64,000 nucleotides of DNA from Alphaproteobacteria bacterium. Its GTDB lineage: Bacteria > Pseudomonadota > Alphaproteobacteria > Micropepsales > Micropepsaceae. Both the position numbers and the translations under genes were made by a program. Each line of letters starts with the position of its first letter. Positions within the stretch are counted from its first letter, which is position 1. Location of the stretch: the NCBI GenBank assembly GCA_019241645.1, contig JAFAWQ010000026.1, forward strand, positions 1 through 64,000. The letters are read 5' to 3'. Positions 9,990 to 22,102 of the stretch are shown piece after piece. The notes under the pieces are model-generated. The model was not told the origin of the DNA. It ran no database searches and saw only the letters and a list, made by a program, of their open reading frames with translations.

Positions 9990-10865
9990 CTACAGCGCTT
10001 CCGCGCCGGAAATGATTTCGATCAGTTCTTTTGTGATCATGGCCTGACGCGTGCGGTTATACTGCAAGGTCAGCTTCCCGATGACATCGCCGGCATTGCG
10101 AGTCGCAGAATCCATGGCGCTCATCTTGGCGCCGAATTCGCCGGCCACATTTTCAAGCAAGGCGCGAAAGATCTGAATGCTGACATTGCGCGGCAGAAGC
10201 GCCGTCAGGATTTCGCCTTCGTCGGGCTCATACTCATATTGCTGCTGCACGCCACCGGCAGCGATAGCTTCAATCGGCGCCGGGATCAGCTGTTGCGCAG
10301 TCGGCACCTGGCTGATAACGGACTTGAAGCGGGAGTAGACGATCGTGGCAACATCGAACTCGCCGCGGTCGAACATCTCCAGCACCTTGCGGGCGATGTT
10401 CGCGGCATCGGTAAAGCCGATGGTCTTCTTGCCCATGAAGTCGGCCGTATCGACGATCATCGAGCCGTACTGGCGGCGCAGCTGGTCGCGCCCCTTGCGG
10501 CCGACGCAGAAAATCTTGACCGTCTTGCCTTCCTGCAGCAGCGCCTGAATGCGCTGTCGGGCGAGGCGGACGATATTGGTATTAAATGCGCCGCACAGCC
10601 CGCGATCCGCAGTGGCGACAATCAGCAGGTGGACAGCATCGCTGCCGGTGCCGGACAGCAGGCGAGGCGCGCCCGCCTGTCCGCGCACGCCTTCCGCGAC
10701 GTTGGCGATAACCGCGCTCATCTTCTCCGCATAGGGACGAGCGGCTTCCGCCGCTTCCTGCGCGCGGCGGAGCTTGGACGCAGCGACCATCTGCTGCGCC
10801 TTGGTGATCTTGCGGATCGACGTGACCGTCGCGATCCGCCGCCGGAAGGAAATCAGGCTCGGCAT
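9990..10865 (-). CDS. atpG: F1Fo ATP synthase gamma subunit
   Basis: A 291-residue central rotor shaft of F1. The N-terminal helix ([14 protein letters not shown], then the [17 protein letters not shown] block) and the C-terminal M-D-x-A-T-R-N-A-G-D ... Y-N-R[13 protein letters not shown] signature are both intact. The start follows the atpA stop without any gap, so translation is probably coupled. The central Rossmann-like part carries [12 protein letters not shown], as expected. Confidence 0.96.
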   Translation of the reverse strand: MPSLISFRRRIATVTSIRKITKAQQMVAASKLRRAQEAAEAARPYAEKMSAVIANVAEGVRGQAGAPRLLSGTGSDAVHLLIVATADRGLCGAFNTNIVRLARQRIQALLQEGKTVKIFCVGRKGRDQLRRQYGSMIVDTADFMGKKTIGFTDAANIARKVLEMFDRGEFDVATIVYSRFKSVISQVPTAQQLIPAPIEAIAAGGVQQQYEYEPDEGEILTALLPRNVSIQIFRALLENVAGEFGAKMSAMDSATRNAGDVIGKLTLQYNRTRQAMITKELIEIISGAEAL

Positions 10866-12398
10866 TTAGGCAAAACCCTTCGCGAAATCGTCGAGCAGCG
10901 CCTTCAGCTTGTCTTCCGTATCCTTCGACAGCGCCTTCTCGGTGCGGACGGCGCTGAGGATGTCCGGACTTTTGGCGCGAACGGCACGCAACAGTTCCGT
11001 TTGGAAACGCTGCACGTCGCCCACCGGGACCCGGTCGAGATAGCCGCGCACCCCGGAATAGATCGCTACGACCTGTTCTTCCACCGGCATCGGCGAGTAT
11101 TGGGGTTGCTTGAGCATTTCGGTCAGCCGTGCGCCGCGGTTGAGAAGGCGTTGCGTAGCGGCGTCCAGATCGGAGCCAAACTGCGCGAATGCCGCCATTT
11201 CGCGGTACTGCGCCAGCTCCAGCTTCATCGAGCCGGCGACCTGCTTCATGGCTTTGATCTGTGCGGCAGAACCCACGCGCGATACCGAAATGCCGACGTT
11301 CACGGCCGGGCGAATGCCCTGGAAGAACAAATCCGTCTCCAGAAAGATTTGGCCGTCGGTGATCGAGATCACGTTGGTGGGAATGTAGGCAGACACGTCG
11401 TTCGCCTGCGTCTCAATGACGGGCAGGGCGGTGAGAGAGCCACCGCCATTGTCGGCGTTCAATTTCGCCGCGCGCTCGAGCAGGCGTGAATGCAGATAGA
11501 ACACGTCGCCGGGATAGGCTTCGCGGCCCGGCGGGCGGCGTAGCAGCAGAGACATCTGGCGGTACGCGACGGCCTGCTTGGAAAGATCATCGTAGATGAT
11601 CAGCGCATGCATGCCATTGTCACGAAACCATTCGCCCATCGCGCAACCGGAGAACGGCGCCAAGTATTGCAAAGGCGCCGGCTCGGAAGCAGTCGCGGCA
11701 ACCACCGTTGTATATTCCATGGCACCGGCGTCTTCGAGCGTCTTGACGATTTGCGCCACGGTCGAGCGCTTCTGACCGACAGCGACGTAGATGCAGTAGA
11801 GTTTCGCCTTCTCCTCGCCGCCGGCATTGGTGAATTTCTGATTGATGATGGCGTCGATCGCGATGGCGGTTTTGCCGGTCTGCCGGTCGCCGATGATGAG
11901 CTCGCGCTGGCCACGTCCGACCGGGATCAGCGAGTCAATCGCCTTGAGCCCCGTCTGCATCGGCTCGCTCACGCTCTTGCGCGGAATGATGCCCGGCGCC
12001 TTTACGTCCACGCGGCGCCGTTCGGCGACATCAGTGAGCGCGCCTTTGCCGTCGATCGGGTTGCCGAGCGCGTCCACCACACGGCCCAATAGACCGCGGC
12101 CCACCGGGACTTCCACGATAGCGCCGGTGCGCTTGACGGTATCGCCTTCTTTTATGTGCTCGTCGGTGCCGAAAATCACCACACCGACATTGTCGTTCTC
12201 GAGATTCAGCGCCATGCCCTTGATGGCGCCGGGGAACTCGACCATCTCGCCGGCCTGCACGTTGTCGAGACCGTAGACGCGCGCAATGCCGTCGCCGACG
12301 CTCAACACCTGGCCAACTTCGGAGACTTCCGCTTCAGCGCCGAAGTTCTGAATCTCGCGCTTCAGGATGGCTGAAATTTCGGCGGGCTGGATATTCAT
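10866..12398 (-). CDS. atpA: F1Fo ATP synthase alpha subunit
   Basis: A 510-residue non-catalytic nucleotide-binding subunit of F1. The Walker A motif GDRQTGKT is at 170-177, and the arginine-finger region ([10 protein letters not shown]) is present. The length is normal. The gene abuts atpG. The spacer from atpH is 139 bp, unusually long for an alphaproteobacterial atpHAGDC operon, and contains short degenerate repeats. Confidence 0.97.
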   Translation of the reverse strand: MNIQPAEISAILKREIQNFGAEAEVSEVGQVLSVGDGIARVYGLDNVQAGEMVEFPGAIKGMALNLENDNVGVVIFGTDEHIKEGDTVKRTGAIVEVPVGRGLLGRVVDALGNPIDGKGALTDVAERRRVDVKAPGIIPRKSVSEPMQTGLKAIDSLIPVGRGQRELIIGDRQTGKTAIAIDAIINQKFTNAGGEEKAKLYCIYVAVGQKRSTVAQIVKTLEDAGAMEYTTVVAATASEPAPLQYLAPFSGCAMGEWFRDNGMHALIIYDDLSKQAVAYRQMSLLLRRPPGREAYPGDVFYLHSRLLERAAKLNADNGGGSLTALPVIETQANDVSAYIPTNVISITDGQIFLETDLFFQGIRPAVNVGISVSRVGSAAQIKAMKQVAGSMKLELAQYREMAAFAQFGSDLDAATQRLLNRGARLTEMLKQPQYSPMPVEEQVVAIYSGVRGYLDRVPVGDVQRFQTELLRAVRAKSPDILSAVRTEKALSKDTEDKLKALLDDFAKGFA

Positions 12399-12423
12399 GT
12401 TCTCGTCCCTTCGGTCCTCGAAC

Positions 12424-12462
12424 AGAAGTCGGAAATCAGAAATCTGAAGTCAGAAAGCTGAT
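12424..12462. repeat. Degenerate 14-bp tandem repeat in the atpH-atpA spacer
   Basis: On the forward strand three related units follow each other: AGAAGTCGGAAATC, AGAAATCTGAAGTC, and a partial unit starting AGAAAGCTGATC. The composition is AT-richer than the flanks. The repeat lies in the untranslated spacer between atpH and atpA, about 26 bases before the atpA start codon on the transcribed (reverse) strand. It may be only a relic of slippage. Confidence 0.4.
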
Positions 12463-12537
12463 CGTCCCACTTCGTCTTGGTTCCCTTGTTCGGTTTCTGT
12501 AGTTTCAAATTCCGGTTCCGATTTCTAGCTCAACGGA

Positions 12538-13095
12538 CTACTGACCACGCATAGCGGTTCGTAGACCGTTGAGCTTTGTGCGCAAACTGGAATCGATCAT
12601 GCGAGAGCCGACCTTTACGATCAGGCCGCCCAGGAGGGAAGGATCGACCCGCGTTTCGAGAGCCACATCCTTGGATGTTTTCGACTTCAGGACAGACTTC
12701 AGCTCCGCCGTTTCGTCATCCGACAGTGGGCGTGCGCTCGTCACTTGCGCGGACATTTCGCCCTTCTGCTTTGCAACGAGGCTGGCATAGGCGCGGATGA
12801 TGTCCGCCAGAGCAAACAACCGGCGCTTCGAGGCAAGCAGCAGAATGAATCGGCGGGTAAGCGGCGCGGCTTCCATCCGGTTCAACACGCCATTCATGCC
12901 CGCAGCCTGCTCCTCGCGGGAAAACACCGGCGCCCGGATGAGGCGCGTGAGCACTTGGCTTTCGGCCATCAATTGCTTCAGCGTGGTAAAATCGGCCGCA
13001 ACGGCTTCGACGGAACGCTCCTCCTGCGCAAGTTGGAAAATCGCCAGCGCATAACGGCCCGCAAGACCTGTTTCGCGTGCGTGTTCTGCTGCCAC
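12538..13095 (-). CDS. atpH: F1Fo ATP synthase delta subunit
   Basis: A 185-residue delta subunit (OSCP homologue) that ties F1 to the Fo peripheral stalk. The core reads T-G-L-A-G-R-Y-A-L-A-I-F near the N-terminus and ends with the family block D-P-S-L-L-G-G-L-I-V-K-V-G-S-R-M-I-D-S-S-L-R. I use the GTG at 13095, preceded by GAGAGG five bases upstream, which gives the usual length. A longer frame to 13146 adds only a basic, Pro-rich tail not typical of the family. First gene of the reverse-strand F1 group; its promoter should lie in 13096-13284. Confidence 0.9.
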   Translation of the reverse strand: MAAEHARETGLAGRYALAIFQLAQEERSVEAVAADFTTLKQLMAESQVLTRLIRAPVFSREEQAAGMNGVLNRMEAAPLTRRFILLLASKRRLFALADIIRAYASLVAKQKGEMSAQVTSARPLSDDETAELKSVLKSKTSKDVALETRVDPSLLGGLIVKVGSRMIDSSLRTKLNGLRTAMRGQ

Positions 13096-13284
13096 CCGTG
13101 CCTCTCGTTCGCCGGGCGCCCGAGGCGGCCCCTTGGAGGGGCGCAAGCGCTGGGCCTGGCAACAATTAAGCTGTTGATTGAGCGAAGAAATTCACTCTCG
13201 CAGGTGACTCATAACGCCCGCGCGCGCGTCGTCTAGCACGGGCCACTTTGCAGCGCAACATTGTGTCCGGCCAACAGGCTCTGT

Positions 13285-14703
13285 TTAGGCGGCGGTTCCC
13301 CCCACCGTCAGGCCGTCGATTCGCAGGGTCGGCTGGCCGACGCCAACGGGAACAGACTGCCCGTTCTTGCCGCAGGTGCCGACACCGGTGTCGAGTTTCA
13401 TGTCGTTGCCGATGGCCTTCACGTGTTGGAGCGCGACCGGGCCGTCACCGATCAGGGTGGCGCCCTTGATGGCCGGTCCCAGCTTACCGTTTTCAATCAG
13501 ATAAGCCTCGGTGCACGAGAACACGAATTTGCCGTTGGTGATGTCCACCTGGCCACCGCCAAAATTGGTCGCATAAACGCCACGATCGACGCTGGCGATG
13601 ATCTCTGCCGGATCCGTGTTGCCACCCAGCATGTAGGTGTTCGTCATGCGCGGCATGATCGAGGAGGAGAAAGACTCCCGGCGCCCGTTGCCCGTGGGTT
13701 GCATCCCCATCAGGCGGGCGTTCTGGCGATCCTGCATGTAACCTTTCAGGATTCCATCTTCGATCAGCACGGTGCGCGAAGTCGGCGTGCCTTCATCATC
13801 GATGCTGAGCGAGCCGCGACGATTGGCAATTGTGCCGTCATCGACAACTGTAACACCGGGCGCGGCAACCCGCTCGCCGAGAAGACCCGCAAAGGCGCTG
13901 GTTTTCTTGCGGTTGAAATCGCCTTCGAGGCCGTGGCCGATGGCTTCGTGGAGCAGAATCCCCGGCCAGCCGGGACCCAGAACGACAGGCATTTCACCCG
14001 GAGGTGCCGGCACTGAGGTCAGATTCACCAATGCCTGCCGAAGCGCTTCGTCTACTGTCGCTTGCCAGTACCTTGCATCGAGATAGGTCTCGTAGCCTTC
14101 GCGGCCGCCGCCGCCAAAATTGCCGGCCTCCTGACGGCCATTCTCCTCGACCACGACCGAGACATTGAGCCGGACCAGCGGACGGATATCGCGATACACT
14201 TCGCCGCCGGCCCGCAGAATTTCCACGTTCTGCCATTCACCCGAAAGCGAGCACGAGACCTGCCTCACGCGGGAATCTTTCCGGCGGGCGTATTCGTTCA
14301 TTTCCCCCAGCAGCTTCACCTTGGTTTCGAAATTTGCCGAGTGCAGGGGATCGATATCGGCATAGAGCTTCCGGTTGGTGCGGGCAGGGGACATGGCCAC
14401 CGATCCGCTGTGGCCTTTGGTGACGGCGCGCACGGTATTGGCCGCGCGCCGGATCGCCTCCTCGGAAATCTCGGAGGCATGGGCATAGCCCGTGGCCTCG
14501 CCTGCCACGGCACGCAGGCCGAAGCCTTGCGTGGTGTCGAAGGTGGCCGCCTTCAGGCGGCCATCGTCGAAGACGAAGCTTTCGCTCTGGCGATATTCCA
14601 GAAACAGCTCGCCATCGTCGGCATCCCTCAGCGACTCATCCACCAGCTGCTGCACGCGGCTCCGATCCATCTCGGCCGCGTCGAAAAAAAGATCACTCGC
14701 CAT
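13285..14703 (-). CDS. tldD: Metalloprotease TldD
   Basis: A 472-residue member of the TldD/PmbA (U62) peptidase family. TldD with its partner PmbA/TldE degrades unfolded peptides and matures some ribosomal peptides. The zinc motif H-E-x-x-x-H is at about 252-257 (H-E-A-I-G-H-G-L-E-G-D-F), followed by the conserved N-R-K-K-T-S-A-F-A-G segment and the C-terminal V-G-T-C-G-K-N-G-Q block. The start is Met at 14703; the six codons upstream add nothing conserved. The partner gene pmbA is not in the window. It is divergent from coxB, with 183 bp between. Confidence 0.94.
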   Translation of the reverse strand: MASDLFFDAAEMDRSRVQQLVDESLRDADDGELFLEYRQSESFVFDDGRLKAATFDTTQGFGLRAVAGEATGYAHASEISEEAIRRAANTVRAVTKGHSGSVAMSPARTNRKLYADIDPLHSANFETKVKLLGEMNEYARRKDSRVRQVSCSLSGEWQNVEILRAGGEVYRDIRPLVRLNVSVVVEENGRQEAGNFGGGGREGYETYLDARYWQATVDEALRQALVNLTSVPAPPGEMPVVLGPGWPGILLHEAIGHGLEGDFNRKKTSAFAGLLGERVAAPGVTVVDDGTIANRRGSLSIDDEGTPTSRTVLIEDGILKGYMQDRQNARLMGMQPTGNGRRESFSSSIMPRMTNTYMLGGNTDPAEIIASVDRGVYATNFGGGQVDITNGKFVFSCTEAYLIENGKLGPAIKGATLIGDGPVALQHVKAIGNDMKLDTGVGTCGKNGQSVPVGVGQPTLRIDGLTVGGTAA

Positions 14704-14886
14704 CCACGGAACTCCTGACACTGGGGCTGAACATCATGCCTCCTCCTGTTGATATGGTCACGCTTCCAACAATTCCGTATTCCGCGCGGCATAGGGTCGC
14801 AATGACTTCACTTGGCCAAGAGCCGTAAATCGCTCGATTCTCTGGGCTTGCGCCTGATCGCGCTTGCCAACCATTCGCGAGGACCG

Positions 14887-17353
<2,467 letters not shown>

Positions 17354-17370
17354 TGGTCATTGTTTGCAGC

Positions 17371-17462
17371 AATCCTCCCCCGCTTGCGGGGGAGGGGGAC
17401 CGCGAAGCGGTGGTAGGGGGGCAATCCCCCTTCCGCCTCGCTATGCTCGGCACCTCCCCCGG
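17371..17462. repeat. Palindromic intergenic repeat between coxA and ctaB
   Basis: About 92 bases built from consecutive stem-loops. The first has arms CCTCCCCCGC and GCGGGGGAGG around TT (17374-17395). The second has ACCGC/GCGGT around GAA (17399-17411). The third has GGGGG/CCCCC around CAAT. The element ends with another CCTCCCCC. Such C/G-rich mosaic palindromes recur between genes in many alphaproteobacterial genomes. This copy sits inside the cox operon and may act as an mRNA stabiliser or attenuator. Confidence 0.7.
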
Positions 17463-17486
17463 AAACGGCGGAGGATAAAGGCGCAC

Positions 17487-18419
17487 ATGGTTTCGGTATA
17501 CACAATTGCCGTTCCAGAGCGTGCCGCGAGCGTCGGCGATTACTTCGCGTTGCTGAAGCCGCGGGTGATGTCGCTTGTTGTCTTTACTGGGCTTGCAGGG
17601 ATTGTCGTCGCGCCGGGTCATGCGCATCCGATGGTGGCGTTTGCCGCCCTGCTATGTATCGCGCTGGGTGCGGGCGCCTCAGGCGCGCTGAACATGGCTT
17701 ATGATTCCGATATCGATGGATTGATGACGCGGACGGCGACGCGGCCGATTCCGCTCGGCCGCATCTCTCGCGAAGAGGCGCTGACCTTCGGCTGGTGGAT
17801 CGCCGCGGCATCCGTTGCCATGATGACGCTGTTCGTGAATGAGCTCGCGGCGGCGCTGCTCGCCTTCACCATCCTCTTCTATGTTGGGGTGTACACCTTG
17901 TGGCTAAAGCGAAGGACGCCGCAGAACATCGTCATCGGCGGCCTCGCCGGTGCGTTGCCACCGGCCATCGGGTGGGCGGCGGTGACAGGAAGTTTTTCGC
18001 TTATTCCCTTCGTGCTTGTCGCGATCACCTTCGTCTGGACGCCCCCGCACTTCTGGGCTCTCGCGCTCTACCGCTCCGAGGACTACGCGCGCGCCGGCGT
18101 GCCGATGATGCCGGTGGTGAACGGCAAAGCGAGTACGCGAAAGCAAATCCTTGGGTACACGCTTTTCCTGGTCCCGCTGGGGCTGATGCCTGCGCTGATC
18201 GGATTGGGCGGAGCACTCTACGCGGCTTCGGCGGTTGGCTTTGGGAGTTGGATGCTTGTTCAGTCGATTGCCGTGTTGCGCGAGCGTGACACGACACGCG
18301 AGCCGGCGGCGCGCAAGCTGTTTGGTGTGTCTATCCTCTATTTGTTTGCCTTGTTCGCCGCGCTCATCCTTGAGCGTCTCATCGGGATCGCGCCGTTGCA
18401 TCTGGGGAGCTGGATGTGA
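17487..18419 (+). CDS. ctaB: Heme O synthase (protoheme IX farnesyltransferase)
   Basis: A 310-residue UbiA-family prenyltransferase that adds a farnesyl group to heme b, the first step towards heme a for the oxidase encoded around it. The aspartate-rich motif N-M-A-Y-D-S-D-I-D is followed by M-x-R-T-x-x-R-P-I-P, and there are eight to nine transmembrane helices. The second conserved loop is seen at [17 protein letters not shown]-x-x-G-A-x-P-P. The ATG at 17487 is preceded by GGAGGA. The longer frame to 17259 runs through the coxA end and the palindromic repeat. The heme A synthase gene ctaA is not in the window. Confidence 0.95.
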   Translation: MVSVYTIAVPERAASVGDYFALLKPRVMSLVVFTGLAGIVVAPGHAHPMVAFAALLCIALGAGASGALNMAYDSDIDGLMTRTATRPIPLGRISREEALTFGWWIAAASVAMMTLFVNELAAALLAFTILFYVGVYTLWLKRRTPQNIVIGGLAGALPPAIGWAAVTGSFSLIPFVLVAITFVWTPPHFWALALYRSEDYARAGVPMMPVVNGKASTRKQILGYTLFLVPLGLMPALIGLGGALYAASAVGFGSWMLVQSIAVLRERDTTREPAARKLFGVSILYLFALFAALILERLIGIAPLHLGSWM

Positions 18420-18422
18420 GGC

Positions 18423-18554
18423 ATGGATGGCGAAGGGGAGCGAAACGCGAAAATCCGGCGGCTGCGTAACATCGCGCTGGCGCTGGTGCTTGGTGGAATC
18501 GTGGTGTTGTTTTTCGTGATGACGGTTGTCCGGCTGGGAATCCAGTTCGGTTGA
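18423..18554 (+). CDS. 43-residue single-TM protein in the cox cluster (CoxF-like)
   Basis: A short frame of 43 residues, starting at ATG three bases after the ctaB stop and ending 18 bases before coxC. It has a charged N-terminus (M-D-G-E-G-E-R-N-A-K-I-R-R-L-R-N) followed by one transmembrane helix (about 17-36) and a short periplasmic tail. Small proteins of this plan, sometimes named CoxF, occupy the same slot in alphaproteobacterial cox operons. There the assembly gene ctaG (cox11) normally follows, but here there is no room for it. Assignment rests on position and topology. Confidence 0.65.
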   Translation: MDGEGERNAKIRRLRNIALALVLGGIVVLFFVMTVVRLGIQFG

Positions 18555-18572
18555 TGGGCAGAAGAGGCTGAC

Positions 18573-19481
18573 ATGGCGCACGCAGAGGTGAAGCATCCCT
18601 ACCACCTGGTGACACCCAGCTCGTGGCCGATCGTCGGCTCCATCGGCGCCTTCCTCATGCTGATCGGCGCCGTGTTCTGGATGAACAAGGACTACAGCGG
18701 CTTCCATGGGCTCAACGGGCAGCCATGGATCTTTGCAGTTGGCTTCGTGCTGGTGCTCTACACCATGGCGGGCTGGTGGCGCGATGTGGTGCACGAGTCG
18801 GTCGTGGAGCATGACCACACGCCGGTGGTGAAGCTCGGTCTGCGCTTCGGCATGGTTCTGTTCATCGCCTCGGAAGTGATGTTCTTTCTGGCGTGGTTCT
18901 GGGCCTACTTCAATTTCAAGCTGTTCCCGCACGATGTTTCGATCGGACAATGGCCGCCCAGCGGAATCATCACGCTCGATCCGTGGCACTTCCCGCTGCT
19001 GAACACGCTGATCCTGCTGACGTCGGGAACAACGGTGACTTGGGCGCACCACGCGATCCTCACGGGCGACCGCAAAGGCGCGATCCAGGGCCTCGCGCTC
19101 ACCATCGCCCTGGGACTCTCGTTCACCTGCGTACAGGCTTACGAATACATCCACGCACCCTTCACCTTTGGCTTCAATCATCTGGCGCTGGTGCCGTTCA
19201 CCGATCCCGCGCACATGAACCTCGCGTCCGGCGCCGGCAATTTCGACGCCATCTACGGATCGACGTTCTTCATGGCGACGGGCTTCCACGGCATGCATGT
19301 CATGATCGGCACGATCTTCCTGACGGTGTGCCTGTTCCGCGCCATCGCGGGACAGTTCACGCCGGAGCGTCACTTCGGTTTTGAAGCCGCGGCCTGGTAC
19401 TGGCACTTTGTCGACGTGGTGTGGTTGTTCCTGTTCGTCTGCATTTATGTCTGGGGCGCGGGCGCGATCACCGAAGGCTGA
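18573..19481 (+). CDS. coxC: Cytochrome c oxidase subunit III
   Basis: A 302-residue membrane subunit with seven predicted transmembrane helices that stabilises the oxidase core and its proton uptake. Typical blocks: K-x-x-Y-H-L-V-x-P-S-x-W-P at the N-terminus, [13 protein letters not shown]-x-A-W-F-W-A-Y-F with the conserved Glu, [11 protein letters not shown], and H-G-x-H-V-x-I-G-T-I-F-L with [11 protein letters not shown] at the end. The ribosome site AGAAGAGG precedes the ATG. Confidence 0.96.
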   Translation: MAHAEVKHPYHLVTPSSWPIVGSIGAFLMLIGAVFWMNKDYSGFHGLNGQPWIFAVGFVLVLYTMAGWWRDVVHESVVEHDHTPVVKLGLRFGMVLFIASEVMFFLAWFWAYFNFKLFPHDVSIGQWPPSGIITLDPWHFPLLNTLILLTSGTTVTWAHHAILTGDRKGAIQGLALTIALGLSFTCVQAYEYIHAPFTFGFNHLALVPFTDPAHMNLASGAGNFDAIYGSTFFMATGFHGMHVMIGTIFLTVCLFRAIAGQFTPERHFGFEAAAWYWHFVDVVWLFLFVCIYVWGAGAITEG

Positions 19482-19490
19482 TGGACGCGG

Positions 19491-20207
19491 TTGATCGGCT
19501 TCCGTCCTCTATGGAAGTTCACCGCGTTCATGATGCCGCTATTTCTGGGCTGCATCGCCCTCGGATTGTGGCAGATTGAGCGGCTGCAGTGGAAAGTCGC
19601 TCTGATTGAACAGGTTGACCGTAACCTAAAGAAGCCGCCGATTTCGCTTGCCATGGCGCTCGCGATGGAACCGCGGGCCGCGCAATACCGGCGCGTCACG
19701 CTCACGGGATGCTTTGACCATTCGAAAGAGGCATACGCATTTGGCACGGCCGCCGATGGAGCGGTTGTCTATCACGTGATTACGCCGCTGACACTGAACG
19801 ATGGTCGCGCTCTGCTGGTAGATCGCGGTATCGTGCCGGAGCGTCTGCGTGACCCGCATGCGCGCCCCGACGGAAACCTGGCCGGCGCGCAACGCATCAC
19901 CGGCGTTTGGCGTGTTCCCGACAAATCAGGATGGTTTACGCCGTCACGCAAACGGATCAACCGCATCTGGTATGCCCGCGATGTGGAGCGAATTGCGAAA
20001 GCCGACGGCGTCAGGCTGGCGGCACCCGTCCTTGTCGAAGCGGATTCAACGCCCAATCCGGGCGGCTGGCCGAAAGGCGGGCAGACCGTGGTCGCCTTTC
20101 GCAACGACCACCTGCAGTACGCGATTACGTGGTTCGCCTTAGCGGCTGTCATTCTTGGCGGTTGGATTGCGTTTCACATTTCACGCGGACGGGTGGAGCG
20201 GTCCTAG
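19491..20207 (+). CDS. SURF1 family cytochrome oxidase assembly protein
   Basis: A 238-residue SURF1/Shy1-type protein needed for heme a insertion into subunit I. One transmembrane segment lies at each end (about 10-28 and 212-230), flanking a periplasmic domain. Family marks: L-G-x-W-Q-x-x-R/E-L-x-W-K after TM1, V-x-x-x-G-x-F (here V-T-L-T-G-C-F), the L-L-V-D-R-G-x-V-P block, and N-D-H-L-Q-Y-A-x-T-W-F-x-L-A just before TM2. A TTG nine bases after coxC is the most plausible start. Last recognised member of the cox cluster. Confidence 0.85.
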   Translation: MIGFRPLWKFTAFMMPLFLGCIALGLWQIERLQWKVALIEQVDRNLKKPPISLAMALAMEPRAAQYRRVTLTGCFDHSKEAYAFGTAADGAVVYHVITPLTLNDGRALLVDRGIVPERLRDPHARPDGNLAGAQRITGVWRVPDKSGWFTPSRKRINRIWYARDVERIAKADGVRLAAPVLVEADSTPNPGGWPKGGQTVVAFRNDHLQYAITWFALAAVILGGWIAFHISRGRVERS

Positions 20208-20343
20208 CGCACACCCGCGTTTTCGCAGCGCCGCTACAATTGCGCATCGCTTGGTTACTCCGCGCTAACCATTTCCCGACGTAGCGGGGCACTTGCCGTC
20301 AGCGAACGCATTGCTCACGTCGGGAAATATCTGGGAAGCCACC

Positions 20344-20589
20344 ATGGGCCAGACACTTGCATCGTTGCCGCCAGGCAAAAGAGCCAGGCTCTATCGCCAG
20401 TTTGCTTCCGATGCGCTCAGCATTGCGGAATCGGCGGCGGACAACGGTCAGCGCGCTAACTTTCTTGGCATGGCCAGCGGCTGGCATGCGCTCGCGCTCG
20501 AAGCGGAACGCGCGCTCGATCTCGAGGAAACCGGTTCGGATGCGTCGGGTACCGAAACTGCCGGGGAAATCGCAAACAACCATTTCTGA
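20344..20589 (+). CDS. Small soluble protein of unknown function
   Basis: An 81-residue predicted helical, cytoplasmic protein with no signal peptide or membrane segment. The visible core is L-P-P-G-K-R-A-R-L-Y-R-Q-F-A-x-D-A-L, then A-x-F-L-x-M-A-x-G-W-H-A-L-A, a pattern I associate with small uncharacterised proteins common in alphaproteobacteria. The ATG at 20344 is preferred to an upstream TTG at 20293 because similarity to that pattern starts near it. It is separated from surf1 by 136 bp and precedes the promoter of the M16 peptidase gene. Confidence 0.6.
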   Translation: MGQTLASLPPGKRARLYRQFASDALSIAESAADNGQRANFLGMASGWHALALEAERALDLEETGSDASGTETAGEIANNHF

Positions 20590-20648
20590 CAATCGTATCC
20601 TGGTGTCCGATAGGACGCGCTCCGGCGCACTAATAGGAAAATAGCGGC

Positions 20649-20677
20649 TTGACAGCGTCACGTTGCTCACCTACATT
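20649..20677 (+). promoter_or_regulatory. Sigma70-type promoter upstream of the M16 peptidase gene
   Basis: TTGACA (20649-20654), an exact 17-bp spacer and TACATT (20672-20677). The -35 matches consensus fully and the -10 has four of six bases. Transcription would start near 20684, leaving about 130 bases of leader before the ATG at 20816. It would also serve the overlapping GNAT and EAL genes downstream. Confidence 0.6.
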
Positions 20678-20815
20678 CCTTTCATCTCTCGAAAAGCGAC
20701 CGGCAATCAGCTGTTGAAGCGAATGCTTCTATCCGGCCGATCAATTCACTTGCCGCTTGTCGCACCCCGCCCCTAGAACGGGCGCAGGCGGGCTCAAAAA
20801 GGATTATCTGCGCGA

Positions 20816-22102
20816 ATGAATGTACAAATCAGCAAGCTCGCCAACGGGCTCACGGTTGTGACCGATCCCATGCCGCAGCTCGAAAGCGCGGCACTGGGTG
20901 TCTGGGTGAATACCGGCGGCCGCAACGAGACAAGGCCCGTGATGGGCGTCTCGCACATGCTGGAGCATATGGCGTTCAAGGGCACCCTGCGCCGCACGGC
21001 GCGCGAGATCGCCGAGGAGATCGAAACGGTCGGCGGCTACATGAACGCCTACACCAGCCGCGAGCAGACGGCTTTTCATGTGCGCACGCTCAAGGCGGAT
21101 GTGCCGCTGGCCGTCGATATCCTGGCCGACATCCTCACGCAGCCGACCTTCGATCGGACCGAGCTGGAGCGGGAGCGGCAGGTAGTGCTGCAGGAGCTCG
21201 GCCAGGCGCGCGACACGCCGGACGACATTGTTTTCGATCACCTGCAGGCAATCGCGTATCCCGATCAACCGATGGGCTGGCCGATTCTCGGCGATGAAGC
21301 AACTGTCTCGAATTTCAATCGGGAAGACCTCAAGACCTATATGGACGCAAATTATCGTGCCGGAAGCATGGTGATTGTGGCATCGGGTGCAGTGGAACAC
21401 GTGCGCATTCTGGAACTGGCGACCGAGCTGTTCGCGAAGCTACCTGCCGGAACCGCTGCCGCACCCCTGTCTACCCGGTACGGCGGCGGCGATATGCGCG
21501 TCGCCGAAGATCTCGAGCAGGTTCATGTAACGTACGCCTTTCCAGGCGTCGCCAGCATCGACCCCGATTTCTACGTGTCGCAGGTCTACGCAGGCGCGCT
21601 CGGCGGCGGAATGTCTTCGCGCCTGTTCCAGGAAGCGCGCGAGAAGCGCGGGCTGTGTTATTCGATCTATGCCTACGGCCAATCGTTCAGCGACGGCGGC
21701 ATGATCGGCATCTATGTGGGAACCGGCGAAGGGGAAGCGGAAGAAATTTCTGCGGTTGTCGCCGGCGAGATGGCGGGCCTCGCCGCAACGGCCAGCGAGG
21801 AAGAAATCGTGCGCGCCAAAGCGCAGATGAAATCCGGACTTCTGATGGGATTGGAGCGGCCGGCCACGCGCGCCGAGCAGATCGCGGGTCAATTGCTGAC
21901 CTTCGGACGGGTGATTCCCGTCGAGGAATTGACGGCGAGACTCGATGCCGTCGACGCGGCCGCAGTGCGCCGCTTCGGCGAGCGTATCATGAACACCGAA
22001 CAGCCCTCGCTTGCGGTTGTGGGTCCGCACAACAAGCTGGAAAGCTATCCGGTCTTTGCAGGCCGGTTTGGAGCAGAGGCGGCTCGCCGCGCAGCCGAAT
22101 GA
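20816..22102 (+). CDS. M16 family zinc peptidase (processing-peptidase type)
   Basis: A 428-residue metallopeptidase related to the beta subunit of the mitochondrial processing peptidase. The inverted zinc motif H-M-L-E-H is at residues 47-51 (H47, H51, catalytic E50), with the third ligand expected in the E-L-E-R-E-R-Q-V-V-L-Q-E-L helix. A second, inactive-type M16 half completes the fold (F-Q-E-A-R-E-K-R-G-L-C-Y-S-I-Y-A region). The length and the lack of a signal peptide fit the cytoplasmic alphaproteobacterial form, which often sits after thrC. It overlaps the GNAT gene by four bases (ATGA). Confidence 0.92.
   Translation: MNVQISKLANGLTVVTDPMPQLESAALGVWVNTGGRNETRPVMGVSHMLEHMAFKGTLRRTAREIAEEIETVGGYMNAYTSREQTAFHVRTLKADVPLAVDILADILTQPTFDRTELERERQVVLQELGQARDTPDDIVFDHLQAIAYPDQPMGWPILGDEATVSNFNREDLKTYMDANYRAGSMVIVASGAVEHVRILELATELFAKLPAGTAAAPLSTRYGGGDMRVAEDLEQVHVTYAFPGVASIDPDFYVSQVYAGALGGGMSSRLFQEAREKRGLCYSIYAYGQSFSDGGMIGIYVGTGEGEAEEISAVVAGEMAGLAATASEEEIVRAKAQMKSGLLMGLERPATRAEQIAGQLLTFGRVIPVEELTARLDAVDAAAVRRFGERIMNTEQPSLAVVGPHNKLESYPVFAGRFGAEAARRAAE

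Noticed and set aside
17904-19406. A 500-codon reverse frame across ctaB and coxC
   Set aside because: Antisense shadow; low-complexity His/Arg/Gln-rich product and no ribosome site.
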